34,539 bases of DNA, from positions 1-34,539 of the forward strand of contig SFFY01000022.1 of assembly GCA_004556745.1 (NCBI GenBank), read 5' to 3'. Numbering within the stretch: the stretch's first letter is position 1; each line of letters opens with the position of its first letter. This document shows positions 15,008 to 23,529 of this stretch, in pieces. The translations under genes were made by a program, and so were the position numbers. This DNA comes from Bacteroidales bacterium (lineage in GTDB: Bacteria > Bacteroidota > Bacteroidia > Bacteroidales > Bacteroidaceae). Below the pieces are notes generated by a model that ran no database searches, was not told where the DNA came from, and saw only the letters and a list, made by a program, of their open reading frames with translations.

Positions 15008-16066
15008 CTATTTATATATCTGCGCCTCGCGCTCTCCGCGCAACACGGCGAGGGCGTTGAGGGCAAGGGCTTCCATTTCGTTTTCGCCGGGGAAGATATG
15101 CACGGGGGCGAGATAGTCCACGCGGCTGCGTATGCCGGAGGTGATGTAGTCGGAATGGGCAATGCCGCCCGTGAGGAGAATGGCATCGACATGGCCGCGC
15201 AGCACCGCGCCCTCGGAGGCGATGCACTTGGCGGTGTGGTAAATCATGGCATCGATAAGCAGCTTGGCCTTGGCATCGCCCTCACGCAAGAGGCGGGTGA
15301 TTTCGAGTATGTCGGTCGTGCCGAGGTGAGCCGCAAGCCCTGCGCTGCCGGCGATGCGCTTGAGGAGCTGATCTTCTGTGTACGTGCCGCTGAAGCAGAG
15401 ACGCACGAGGTCGGCGGCGGGCAGCGTGCCGGCACGCTCGGGCGAGAAGGGGCCTTCGCCGTCGAGAGCGTTATTGGCATCGATGGCGCGGCCCTTGCGG
15501 TGGGCGGCGATGGAGATGCCGCCGCCGAGGTGGCACACGACAAGGTTGAGGTCTTCGTACTTGCGCCCGATGCTGCGGGCATAGCGGCGGGCGATGGCTT
15601 TCTGGTTGAGGGCGTGCCAGATGCAGATGCGGTGCATGAGGGGTGAGCCACACACACGGGCTTCGTCTTCCAGTTCGTCCACCACGCCGGGGTCGGCGAT
15701 ATAGGCGGGGCAACCTATTTGTTTGGCGATTTGATAGGCAATAATGCAACCGAGGTTGCAGGCGTGCTGGCGCGGGGCGGTGTAAGTTTCGTGGCACATC
15801 TCTTCGTTCACGATATACACGCCGCCGGGAATGGGCTTGAGCAGCCCGCCACGCCCTATGACGGCATCGAATTTCAAGGGCAGCCCGGCTTCACGGATTT
15901 CGTCTTCCACCAAGCGGCGGCGGAAGTCTAATTGTTCTGTGATTTTGGAGAATTGCGAGAGCTCTTCCACCGAATGGCGTATGGAGCGCACGAGTATCGG
16001 CTCGTCGTCTTCGTAGACTGATACTTTGGTAGAAGTAGAACCGGGATTGATTACGAGAATGGTCAT
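15008..16066 (-). CDS. buk: Butyrate kinase
   Basis: A 352-aa acetokinase-family enzyme that converts acyl-phosphate (butyryl- or branched-chain) plus ADP to the acid plus ATP in the cytoplasm. The N-terminal phosphate-binding motif is VINPGSTSTK (5-14). Further family motifs are GRGG (about 71-74), the CHLGGGISIAAHRKGRAID region around 187-205 and LTGGIAHS near the C-terminus. Length is normal for Buk. It lies 78 bp downstream of ptb on the same strand, the classic ptb-buk order, though a REP-like palindrome sits between them. In Bacteroidota the pair may act on isobutyrate/isovalerate or related acyl-CoA as well as butyrate; substrate cannot be read from sequence. Confidence 0.95.
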   Translation of the reverse strand: MTILVINPGSTSTKVSVYEDDEPILVRSIRHSVEELSQFSKITEQLDFRRRLVEDEIREAGLPLKFDAVIGRGGLLKPIPGGVYIVNEEMCHETYTAPRQHACNLGCIIAYQIAKQIGCPAYIADPGVVDELEDEARVCGSPLMHRICIWHALNQKAIARRYARSIGRKYEDLNLVVCHLGGGISIAAHRKGRAIDANNALDGEGPFSPERAGTLPAADLVRLCFSGTYTEDQLLKRIAGSAGLAAHLGTTDILEITRLLREGDAKAKLLIDAMIYHTAKCIASEGAVLRGHVDAILLTGGIAHSDYITSGIRSRVDYLAPVHIFPGENEMEALALNALAVLRGEREAQIYK

Positions 16067-16122
16067 ATATAAAATGAGAGGGTATATTTATTTGGCGGGG
16101 CGTATGCTTTTGCGCGGAGACT

Positions 16123-16148
16123 GCGGGCGTTCAGCAGAACGCCCCTAC
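16123..16148. repeat. REP-like palindrome at the ptb stop codon
   Basis: GCGGGCGTTC-AGCAGAACGCCCCTAC. Read leftward, its TAG (16145-16147) is the stop codon of ptb. A half copy (GGCGGGGCGTATGC) lies at 16094-16107. Confidence 0.75.
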
Positions 16149-17053
16149 TTGTTCATAACTCCTATGCAGAGACTGCGATATTTCGTCTCGGCATCGTCGG
16201 CACGCGAGGAGAGCACCACGGGGCACTGCGGCCCTTTGAGCATGCCCGCCATCTTGGCACCGGCGAAGAGGGGCAGCACTTTGTAGAGCAGGTTGCCGGC
16301 TTCGATGTCGGGCAGAATAAGGCCGTCGGCACTACCTGCTATAGGCGAGGTGATGCCTTTCGTAGCGAGGGCGGCAGCATCGCAAGAGGTGCGGAAATCG
16401 AGCGGGCCGCTCACAATGGCACGCCCCCACTCTCCCCTTGCGGCGCGGTCGGCAATTTCAGCATAGCCCATGGTATGCGGGAACTTCTCGCTCGCCGTCT
16501 CGGCGCAGTGGATCAGGGCGATGCGCGGTTCTTCGATGCCGAAAGCGTGACAGGTCTCAATCATGTAAGCCACCTGCTGCACGCGCTGCTCGTGGGTGGG
16601 GTAAGGAATGACGGCGGCATCGGAGAAGAAGAGCAGGCGCGGGTAGCCGGGCAGTTCGGCAGCGGCGATGTGGGTGAGCTGCCTGCCGCGCGGCAGTATG
16701 CCCTCCTCTTTATTGAGCACGGCGCGGAGGAGCGTGTCGGTGTGGATAAGCCCCTTCATCAGCAGGTCTGCCTCTCCGCTCCTGGCCATAGCCACGGCGG
16801 CGCGGGCGGCGGTCTCGTCGTTGGCGGTGGAAATGATGTGGAAGAAGGGATTGGCGGTTACCTCGGCGGGCAAGATTTCAAGGTTTACACTTTCAGGAAT
16901 AAAAAGCCAAGACTCAATAAAGCCTTCGGCTGTGCCGCGCATGAGGGCTTCGAGCGTGGCGCGGTCTGTGCCGCACACCACTGCCACGCGCCACCGACGC
17001 CCCATGGCTTTGAGCGAGGCGGTAAGCGCGGCAAAATTCAAAACGGGTTGCAT
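16145..17053 (-). CDS. ptb: Phosphate butyryltransferase
   Basis: A 302-aa member of the phosphate acetyl/butyryltransferase family, which exchanges CoA for phosphate on an acyl-CoA. The family C-terminal motifs are visible: SGPLDF (about 214-219), a GSADGLILPDIEAGNLLYK segment (roughly 240-258) and an AGMLKGPQCPVVLSSRADD end. Length matches Ptb and is much shorter than two-domain Pta. The stop codon TAG belongs to a REP-like palindrome. The predicted promoter (17446-17477) lies nearly 400 bp upstream, with a foldback repeat between it and the start. It feeds Buk, encoded next. Confidence 0.94.
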   Translation of the reverse strand: MQPVLNFAALTASLKAMGRRWRVAVVCGTDRATLEALMRGTAEGFIESWLFIPESVNLEILPAEVTANPFFHIISTANDETAARAAVAMARSGEADLLMKGLIHTDTLLRAVLNKEEGILPRGRQLTHIAAAELPGYPRLLFFSDAAVIPYPTHEQRVQQVAYMIETCHAFGIEEPRIALIHCAETASEKFPHTMGYAEIADRAARGEWGRAIVSGPLDFRTSCDAAALATKGITSPIAGSADGLILPDIEAGNLLYKVLPLFAGAKMAGMLKGPQCPVVLSSRADDAETKYRSLCIGVMNK

Positions 17054-17084
17054 AAATGTTGATTAATTGAGTGCTAATTATTCT

Positions 17085-17396
17085 ATCCACGAGTTATTTT
17101 TGCCCACGAATCTCACGAATCTACACGAATTTTCCTGTCCTATTTACTAATGGCGACCTTTTCGGTCGCACGAATCACACGAATGCAATAACAAAGGCGT
17201 CTTGTTGAGGAGCACTCCTTGAATTAGTGAGATTCGTGCGACCGTACAGGTCGCCATTTAATTCATTGGGAACGCTTCGTGTAGATTTCTTGACATTTTC
17301 GGCGGCACTCGGCAATTCAAGTAAACTTGATTGCACTCGCTTGCACGAAAATTCGTGAGATTCGTGGGCAACAAAAAAATTATCGTGGGCAAAAAT
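17085..17396. repeat. Foldback repeat, copy A
   Basis: An imperfect inverted repeat. Its outer arms read TGCCCACGAATCTCACGAA on the left and the complementary GATTCGTGGGCA on the right; inner hairpins GCGACC...GGTCGC appear on both sides (about 17152-17170 and 17247-17264). The right arm carries an extra segment that includes 17318-17353. Copies B and C flank the Fic gene. Confidence 0.8.
17318..17353 (-). repeat. 36-bp dispersed repeat, copy 2
   Basis: The reverse complement matches 14631-14666 at 34 of 36 positions. It lies inside the right arm of foldback repeat A, as if one repeat had inserted into another. Confidence 0.7.
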
Positions 17397-17445
17397 CGTT
17401 CTTAGTAAACAAGTATACTCGTCATACTAATATATTAATCTTCTG

Positions 17446-17477
17446 CAAAGATAGTGCGCCAAAATATTCTCGCCAAA
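17446..17477 (-). promoter_or_regulatory. Predicted ptb-buk promoter
   Basis: Read leftward: TTTG (17474-17477), a 20-bp spacer and TATCTTTG (17446-17453), an excellent match. It is the only such match upstream of ptb, but would give a leader of roughly 390 nt crossing foldback repeat A. Confidence 0.65.
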
Positions 17478-17509
17478 AAAAATTGCGCATTCCTATAAGA
17501 AATGCGCAA
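17475..17509 (-). terminator. Rho-independent terminator of pepP
   Basis: Read leftward: stem TTGCGCATT / AATGCGCAA (17501-17509 with 17483-17491), 9-nt loop, then eight T (17475-17482). The T tract overlaps the -33 box of the ptb promoter. Confidence 0.85.
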
Positions 17510-17548
17510 AAATGAAAACAAATCATGCTTAATTTGCTAAAAGCGGGG

Positions 17549-19390
17549 CTAAATATGCCTCGTGGCTGTTTCGAGCCACGCCTTGTCCGCGCTATTTGCA
17601 AGGAGCGGCATCAGGGCGGCGCGCACGCGGTCGTGGTAGGCGTTGAGCCAGGCGATTTCTTCGTCCGTAAGCAACTCTTTCTCCACGGGGCGCAGGTCGA
17701 TGGGGCAGAGCGTGAGCGTTTCGAAGGCGAGAAACTTGCCGAAATCGGTCGCGCCGTCTTCGTGGGCGAGCAGCACGTTTTCGATGCGCACGCCAAAGCG
17801 GCCACTCACGTAGATGCCCGGCTCGTCGGTCACGGTCATGCCGTCGGCAAAGGGCACGAGGGTGCAGGCGCGGCAGTTCTTGCGTATCTGGTGCGGCCCT
17901 TCGTGCACGCCGAGGTAGGTGCCTACGCCGTGGCCCGTGCCGTGGCCGAAGTCGTAGCCGCGCTGCCACATGCCGTAGCGGGCGGCGAGGTCGAGTTCCA
18001 GACCCGTAGTGCCTTCTGGGAAGCGGGCGCGGGCGAGGTTGATGTGTCCTTTAAGCACGAGGGTATAGACGCGGCGTTCCTCTTCGGTGAGCGGACCGAG
18101 GGCAACGGTGCGCGTGATGTCGGTAGTGCCGCAGTCGTAGTGCGCTCCCGAGTCAAGCAGCAGCAGACCGCGCGGTTCGAGCCGCGCCGCCGTTTCTTCG
18201 GTCGCTTCGTAGTGCACGATGGCACCGTGCGCCGCATAACCTGCAATCGTGGGGAAACTGAGTCCCTTGAAACCGGGCTGCTCGGCACGCAGGGCCGTTA
18301 GCTTTTTATCTATAGATACTTCTGTCTGCAAACCTTTCGGCACTTCCTCGTCCAGCCAGCGCAGGAACTGCACCATGGCCGCGCCGTCGCGCAGCATCGC
18401 CGTGCGCATGCCCTCACGCTCTGCCTCTGTCTTCACGGCACGCAGGGGCGGAACGGGCGAGGGAATAACTTCGAGGCGCACATCGTCAGCCACCTCGGTT
18501 GCCAGTTCAAAGGCTTCGAGTTGCGCCATATTGACCGAAGCGGGCAGATAGACGCTGACAGCCCTACCAGCATGCCGGACTTCACGAGCCACATACTGCC
18601 AGGCATTGTAATCGTCTACGGCAACGCCCTCGCGGGAGAGATAGGTACGCACCTCTTCGGTCAGTTTGTGGCGATCGACAAAGAGCGTGGCCTTATCATC
18701 GTTAATCAAAAGGTAGGCGAGAAAGAGCGGATTGAAGTCAATATCGCCGCCGCGCAGGTTGAGCGTCCAAGCAATTTCGGAAAGGTCGTTCATAAGAAAC
18801 AGCCTTTCAGCTCCGCCGTGCACCGCAGGCAGGGCATCGCGCACTGCCTGCAGTTTCTCACGCGCCGAAAGGCCGGCATACGCCTCGGGAAACAACGTTA
18901 TGAGCGTGCGCGGCATGTCGGGGCGGTCGCGCCAAAGGTAGTCGAAGGGGTCGTTCTCGCTGACACGCACGGCAATCCTATCTGACAGGTCGGCAAACAG
19001 GCTGTCGAAGAGTTCCTTGCTCATGCACTCGCCGCAAAAGCCCACGACATCGCCGTCCTGCAACTGTTCTTCAATCCAGCGGGCCGGTTCGGGCGTGCCT
19101 GTCATACCCTCTCGCATCAGTTCGATGCCTGTGCCTGCCAACTGCTCCTCGGCTTGCAGGAAATAGCGCGAGTCGGTCCAGAGCGCGGCTTTTTCCAAGG
19201 TAACGACTGCCAGCCCTGCCGAGCCGGTGAATCCTGTGAGCCATTCGCGCGTCTGCCAGCGGAAAGGCAGGTATTCGCTGTTGTGGGGGTCGAGCGTGGG
19301 CACTACGTAGGCGTTCAGCCCTTCGCCGCGCAACCAGCGCCGCAGGGCTTCGACGCGTGCTTTGTAATCTGTAGGATTGAGACGAGACAT
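17549..19390 (-). CDS. pepP: X-prolyl aminopeptidase (aminopeptidase P, M24B), long form
   Basis: A 613-aa cytoplasmic metallopeptidase that removes an N-terminal residue preceding proline. It has the three-domain long form seen in Bacteroidota and in eukaryotic XPNPEP1: two creatinase-like N-terminal domains (about 1-310) and the M24 'pita-bread' domain (about 320-550), then a C-terminal extension. The five metal ligands are present: Asp413 (LLLDSGAHY), Asp424 (GTTDITRT), His487 (FGHGTGHGVG), Glu523 (TDEPGIY) and Glu537 (RIENV). It is a single-gene unit with a likely promoter at 19472-19479 and a terminator at 17475-17509. The symbol follows function; the E. coli PepP is shorter (about 440 aa). 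Confidence 0.94.
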   Translation of the reverse strand: MSRLNPTDYKARVEALRRWLRGEGLNAYVVPTLDPHNSEYLPFRWQTREWLTGFTGSAGLAVVTLEKAALWTDSRYFLQAEEQLAGTGIELMREGMTGTPEPARWIEEQLQDGDVVGFCGECMSKELFDSLFADLSDRIAVRVSENDPFDYLWRDRPDMPRTLITLFPEAYAGLSAREKLQAVRDALPAVHGGAERLFLMNDLSEIAWTLNLRGGDIDFNPLFLAYLLINDDKATLFVDRHKLTEEVRTYLSREGVAVDDYNAWQYVAREVRHAGRAVSVYLPASVNMAQLEAFELATEVADDVRLEVIPSPVPPLRAVKTEAEREGMRTAMLRDGAAMVQFLRWLDEEVPKGLQTEVSIDKKLTALRAEQPGFKGLSFPTIAGYAAHGAIVHYEATEETAARLEPRGLLLLDSGAHYDCGTTDITRTVALGPLTEEERRVYTLVLKGHINLARARFPEGTTGLELDLAARYGMWQRGYDFGHGTGHGVGTYLGVHEGPHQIRKNCRACTLVPFADGMTVTDEPGIYVSGRFGVRIENVLLAHEDGATDFGKFLAFETLTLCPIDLRPVEKELLTDEEIAWLNAYHDRVRAALMPLLANSADKAWLETATRHI

Positions 19391-19471
19391 ATTTCTTTTT
19401 TCGATTAAGGGTATACAATATTATATATATACACGCGTGCGCGCAAGGCGCAGCAGGCAGTTTGATTTTTG

Positions 19472-19479
19472 CAAACTTA
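19472..19479 (-). promoter_or_regulatory. Candidate -7 box for pepP
   Basis: Read leftward it is TAAGTTTG, matching TAnnTTTG. The -33 region is weak. The implied 5' UTR is about 75 nt. Confidence 0.5.
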
Positions 19480-19532
19480 AATATTTATTTTGAAACTCAA
19501 TAGCCTTTTCGCCGTTTTTATACTAGGATAAT

Positions 19533-19564
19533 TTTGCAAAACCCGCCAAAAAGAATTACTTTTG
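19533..19564 (+). promoter_or_regulatory. frdCAB promoter
   Basis: TTTG (19533-19536), a 20-bp spacer and TACTTTTG (19557-19564). Its -33 box is also the end of another -7-like word, TAATTTTG (19529-19536), so two overlapping start signals may exist. The leader before frdC would be about 115 nt. Confidence 0.72.
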
Positions 19565-19684
19565 CACTGCGTGTCGTATAGGCAAATGCCGTTTAGCATG
19601 CCCGTGCCGCACCTTGCACGACCTTTTACAATCTATTTTTCTAAAAATATCAACTTTATTTCATTTTTCAAAACAATCTCTTTT

Positions 19685-20383
19685 ATGTGGTTAACTAATT
19701 CATCCATTGGAAGAAAAGTGATTATGTCCGTTACGGGTATCGCACTTATCCTCTTCCTCACGTTCCATGGCTGCATGAACTTGGTTGCCCTCTTCTCGAA
19801 AGAAGGCTACAACCTTGTGTGCGAAATGCTCGGCGCCAACTGGTACGCCGTGGCCGCTACAATCGGTCTCGCCGCACTCGTTGCGCTCCACTTCGTCTAT
19901 GCCATCATCCTCACCTTGCAGAACAAGAAGGCACGCGGCGCAAACTCTTACGCCGTAACCGACCGTCCGGGCAAAGTGGAATGGGCATCGCAAAACATGT
20001 TCGTGCTCGGCATCATCGTGGTGCTCGGCCTCTTGCTCCATCTCTTCAACTTCTGGTACAACATGATGTTCGCAGAACTCGTGAACGCCGGTTGCCCCTT
20101 CATCAACGGAGTTGAAAGTGCTTCCGACGGCTACGGCATGATTGCCTACACCTTCAGCAACCCCATCTACACGGTGCTCTACCTCGTGTGGTTCGCCGCC
20201 ATTTGGTTCCACCTCACCCACGGCTTCTGGAGCGCACTCCAAACCCTCGGCTGGAGCGGCAAAATCTGGTTCAACCGTTGGAAGGTCATCGGCAACGTCT
20301 ACGTTACCCTGCTGATGCTCATCTTCGTGGTTGTAGCTCTTAAATTCGCACTTTGCGGCGGCTGCTGCACGGCTTGCTGCTAA
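19685..20383 (+). CDS. frdC: Fumarate reductase/succinate dehydrogenase cytochrome b subunit
   Basis: A 232-aa inner-membrane subunit that anchors FrdAB and exchanges electrons with quinone. An ATG 41 codons upstream (19562) overlaps the promoter -7 box, so it cannot be the start; the protein begins MWLTNSSIGRKVIMSVTG. Five membrane helices are expected. His28, His69, His119 and His176 (with His179 nearby) are placed as in di-haem B-type subunits of the Wolinella/Bacteroides kind. The C-terminus is oddly rich in cysteine: ALCGGCCTACC has five Cys in its last nine residues. It starts the frdCAB operon and is followed after 47 bp by frdA. Confidence 0.93.
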   Translation: MWLTNSSIGRKVIMSVTGIALILFLTFHGCMNLVALFSKEGYNLVCEMLGANWYAVAATIGLAALVALHFVYAIILTLQNKKARGANSYAVTDRPGKVEWASQNMFVLGIIVVLGLLLHLFNFWYNMMFAELVNAGCPFINGVESASDGYGMIAYTFSNPIYTVLYLVWFAAIWFHLTHGFWSALQTLGWSGKIWFNRWKVIGNVYVTLLMLIFVVVALKFALCGGCCTACC

Positions 20384-20430
20384 GTTTTCTTTTCTCACAA
20401 CACACTCCTTATTTTTAATATAAAAGAAAA

Positions 20431-22377
20431 ATGGCTACAATAGATTCAAGAATACCCGAAGGTCCCGTGGCTGAAAAATGGACCAACTATAAGGCTCATC
20501 AGAAACTGGTTAACCCCAAGAATAAGCGCAAGCTCGACGTTATCGTGGTAGGAACGGGTCTTGCAGGCGCAAGTGCCGCCGCATCGCTCGGCGAAATGGG
20601 CTTCAAGGTGAAGAACTTCTGCATTCAGGACTCTCCGCGCCGCGCCCACTCTATCGCCGCACAGGGCGGTATCAACGCTGCCAAGAACTATCAGAACGAC
20701 GGCGACTCCGTTTACCGCCTCTTCTACGACACCGTTAAGGGCGGCGACTACCGCGCCCGCGAGGCCAACGTTTACCGCCTCGCTGAGGTGAGCGCCAACA
20801 TCATCGACCAGTGCGTGGCTCAAGGCGTACCCTTCGCCCGCGAATACGGCGGCATGCTCGCCAACCGCTCCTTCGGCGGCGCACAGGTGAGCCGTACTTT
20901 CTATGCCAAAGGCCAGACCGGCCAGCAGCTCCTCCTCGGTGCTTACTCCGCCCTGATGTGCCAGGTTCACGCCGGCACCGTTGAGTTGCACACGCGCTAC
21001 GAGATGCTCGACGTTGTGATCATCGACGGCCGTGCACGCGGCATCATCGCCCGCAACCTCGTGACGGGCAAAATCGAGCGCTTCTCTGCCCACGCCGTAG
21101 TAATCGGCACCGGCGGTTACGGAAACACCTATTTCCTCTCCACCAACGCCATGGGCTGCAACTGCTCGGCCGCTATGTCCTGCTACCGCAAGGGCGCATA
21201 TTTCGCAAACCCCTCTTACGTACAGATCCACCCCACCTGCATTCCCGTGCACGGCGACAAGCAGTCCAAGCTTACGCTTATGTCGGAGTCGCTCCGCAAC
21301 GACGGCCGCATCTGGGTGCCCAAGAAACTCGAAGACGCACAGAAGCTCCAGCGCGGCGAAATCAAGGGTAAGGACATTCCCGAAGAAGACCGCGACTACT
21401 ACCTCGAGCGCCGCTATCCCGCCTTCGGTAACCTCGTGCCCCGCGACGTGGCCAGCCGCGCTGCTAAGGAACGCTGCGACAAGGGCTACGGCGTGAACAA
21501 CACCGGCCTTGCCGTGTTCCTCGACTTCTCTCAGGCCATCAAGGACTTCGGACGCGACGAAATCGCCGCACGCTACGGCAACCTCTTCGACATGTATGAG
21601 GAAATCACCGACGAAAGCCCCTACGAAACGCCGATGATGATTTACCCCGCCGTGCACTACACGATGGGCGGCATCTGGGTAGACTATGAATTGCAGACTT
21701 CCGTGAAGGGCCTCTTCGCCATCGGCGAGTGCAACTTCTCCGACCACGGCGCAAACCGCCTCGGTGCTTCCGCACTCATGCAGGGTCTTGCCGACGGTTA
21801 CTTCGTGCTGCCCTACACCATTCAGAACTACCTCAGCGACCAAATCACCGTTCCCCGCTTCTCCACCGACCTGCCCGAGTTCAAGGCTGCAGAAGATGCC
21901 GTCAAGGCACGCATCAACAAGCTCTTCGCCATCAAGGGCAAGCGCTCCGTGGATTCTATCCACAAGGAACTCGGCCACATCATGTGGGAACACGTGGGCA
22001 TGGGCCGCACCGCCGAAGGCTTGAAGGAAGGCCTTGCCAAACTCAAAGCCCTGCGCGAGACGTTCTACAAGGATCTCTTCATTCCCGGCACCGCCGAAGG
22101 CGTTAACGTGGAACTCGAAAAGGCTATCCGCCTCGAAGACTTCATCCTCATGGGCGAACTCATCGCCAACGATGCCCTCCACCGCAACGAAAGCTGCGGC
22201 GGCCACTTCCGCGAAGAATACCAGACGGAGGAAGGCGAAGCCAAGCGCGACGACGAAAACTTCTTCTACGTGGGTTGCTGGGAATACCAAGGCTCTGACG
22301 ACAAAGCACCGGTACTCTACAAAGAACCGCTCGTTTACGAAGCAATTAAAGTACAGACGAGAAATTATAAGAACTAA
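20431..22377 (+). CDS. frdA: Fumarate reductase/succinate dehydrogenase flavoprotein subunit
   Basis: A 648-aa catalytic subunit that carries covalent FAD and interconverts fumarate and succinate. The FAD-binding dinucleotide motif GTGLAGASAAASLGE is at 41-55, and the FAD-linking His is His73 in RAHSIAAQGG. Further landmarks are the catalytic-site region around HPTCIPVHG and the C-terminal HGANRLGASALMQG segment with the active-site Arg. Length fits the Bacteroidales and epsilonproteobacterial type, longer than E. coli FrdA. It acts at the cytoplasmic face with FrdB and FrdC; in an anaerobic fermenter it works mainly as a fumarate reductase, downstream of malate dehydrogenase and fumarase. 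Confidence 0.97.
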   Translation: MATIDSRIPEGPVAEKWTNYKAHQKLVNPKNKRKLDVIVVGTGLAGASAAASLGEMGFKVKNFCIQDSPRRAHSIAAQGGINAAKNYQNDGDSVYRLFYDTVKGGDYRAREANVYRLAEVSANIIDQCVAQGVPFAREYGGMLANRSFGGAQVSRTFYAKGQTGQQLLLGAYSALMCQVHAGTVELHTRYEMLDVVIIDGRARGIIARNLVTGKIERFSAHAVVIGTGGYGNTYFLSTNAMGCNCSAAMSCYRKGAYFANPSYVQIHPTCIPVHGDKQSKLTLMSESLRNDGRIWVPKKLEDAQKLQRGEIKGKDIPEEDRDYYLERRYPAFGNLVPRDVASRAAKERCDKGYGVNNTGLAVFLDFSQAIKDFGRDEIAARYGNLFDMYEEITDESPYETPMMIYPAVHYTMGGIWVDYELQTSVKGLFAIGECNFSDHGANRLGASALMQGLADGYFVLPYTIQNYLSDQITVPRFSTDLPEFKAAEDAVKARINKLFAIKGKRSVDSIHKELGHIMWEHVGMGRTAEGLKEGLAKLKALRETFYKDLFIPGTAEGVNVELEKAIRLEDFILMGELIANDALHRNESCGGHFREEYQTEEGEAKRDDENFFYVGCWEYQGSDDKAPVLYKEPLVYEAIKVQTRNYKN

Positions 22378-22409
22378 AAACGTAGGACTCTTAAACGCAT
22401 AACCCAACA

Positions 22410-23168
22410 ATGGCTAAAAATATCAGTTTCACAATTAAATATTGGAAGCAGAACGGTCCCAAGGATGCCGGTCATTTTGAACAGCGCGAAATGCACAACA
22501 TCCCCGACGACACGTCCTTCCTCGAAATGCTCGACATCCTCAACGAGGAACTCATCGAAGAGGGCAAAGAGCCATTTACCTTCGACCACGACTGCCGCGA
22601 AGGCATCTGCGGTATGTGCTCGCTCTACATCAACGGCACGCCGCACGGCAAGACCGCCACGGGCGCAACCACCTGCCAGCTCTACATGCGCCGCTTCAAC
22701 GACGGCGATGTCATCACCGTAGAGCCCTGGCGCTCCGCCGCCTTCCCCGTGATTAAGGACTGCATGGTAGACCGCTCCGCGTTCGACAAGATCCAGGCCG
22801 CCGGCGGCTACGTTACCGTGCGCACCGGCCAGCCGCAGGACGCCAACGCAATCCTTATCCCCAAGCAGGACGCCGACGAGGCTATGGACTGCGCCACGTG
22901 CATCGGTTGCGGCGCTTGCGTTGCAGCGTGCAAGAACGGCTCCGCCATGCTCTTCGTCAGCTCTAAGGTGAGCCAGTTCGCCCTCCTGCCTCAGGGTCGC
23001 CCCGAGGCTGCCAAGCGCGCCAAGGCCATGGTGGCCAAGATGGACGAGCTCGGTTTCGGTAACTGCACCAACACGCGTGCCTGCGAAGCCGTTTGCCCCA
23101 AGAACGAAACGATTGCCAACATCGCCCGCCTCAACCGCGAGTTCATCAAGGCAAAACTCGCCGACTAA
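22410..23168 (+). CDS. frdB: Fumarate reductase/succinate dehydrogenase iron-sulfur subunit
   Basis: A 252-aa electron-transfer subunit with three clusters. The plant-type [2Fe-2S] cluster uses Cys62, Cys67, Cys70 (CREGICGMC) and Cys89. The [4Fe-4S] cluster is expected at Cys164, Cys167, Cys170 and Cys229, and the [3Fe-4S] cluster at Cys174, Cys219 and Cys225, by alignment with E. coli FrdB. An extra Cys161 precedes the CxxCxxCxxxC motif. It lies 32 bp after frdA and ends the operon, 26 bp before a strong terminator. Confidence 0.97.
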   Translation: MAKNISFTIKYWKQNGPKDAGHFEQREMHNIPDDTSFLEMLDILNEELIEEGKEPFTFDHDCREGICGMCSLYINGTPHGKTATGATTCQLYMRRFNDGDVITVEPWRSAAFPVIKDCMVDRSAFDKIQAAGGYVTVRTGQPQDANAILIPKQDADEAMDCATCIGCGACVAACKNGSAMLFVSSKVSQFALLPQGRPEAAKRAKAMVAKMDELGFGNCTNTRACEAVCPKNETIANIARLNREFIKAKLAD

Positions 23169-23194
23169 CTATCGGCTGTTACAACCCATAACGC

Positions 23195-23231
23195 AAAGGC
23201 GTGCCCCCGAAACGAGGGCACGCCTTTTTTT
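23195..23231 (+). terminator. Rho-independent terminator of frdCAB
   Basis: 12-bp stem AAAGGCGTGCCC / GGGCACGCCTTT, loop CCGAAACGA, then a run of T to 23231. Foldback repeat B begins immediately after. Confidence 0.93.
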
Positions 23232-23529
23232 ATCCACGGATTTTATTTTTTTGCCCACAAGTTTTTTTTGCCCACGAATCTCACGAATCTACACGAATTT
23301 TCCAGTCCTATTTATTAATGGCGACCTGTTCGGTCGCACGAATTTTCACGAATTCAATATTTGGACTACCTTCCAGGCACATAACGCCTAATTTAACCAA
23401 CGCGCAATCATTGAATTCGTGTGATTCGTGCGACCGTACAGGTCGCCTTTTAATTCATTGGGAACGCTTCGTGTAGATTCGTGAGATTCGTGGGCAAAAA
23501 AATCGTGGCAAAAAGATAACTCGTGGATT
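23232..23529. repeat. Foldback repeat, copy B (downstream of the Fic gene)
   Basis: An imperfect ~300-bp palindrome. It starts ATCCACGGA...TGCCCACGAATCTCACG and ends GATTCGTGGGC...ATAACTCGTGGAT. The inner hairpins are GCGACC-TGTTC-GGTCGC and its mirror GCGACC-GTACA-GGTCGC. Its last bases overlap the stop codon of the Fic gene (23528-23530). No gene lies in this interval. Confidence 0.82.

Larger units (their letters stand above)
17054..17548. other. Gene-free region upstream of ptb
   Basis: No gene is seen. The region holds foldback repeat copy A (17085-17396), the second copy of the 36-bp repeat, the predicted ptb promoter and the pepP terminator. Short frames here are repeat-derived. Confidence 0.75.

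Noticed and set aside
19562..19684. 41-residue N-terminal extension of FrdC
   Set aside because: The upstream ATG overlaps the promoter -7 box, so it would not be on the transcript; family-like sequence starts at 19685.
20446..22410. 654-aa leftward open frame
   Set aside because: Antisense shadow of frdA, whose product is unmistakable.
23255..23350. Repeated CACGAAT words resembling a CRISPR array
   Set aside because: The repeats are short, unevenly spaced and mirrored on the other arm of a palindrome; there are no uniform repeat-spacer units and no cas genes.
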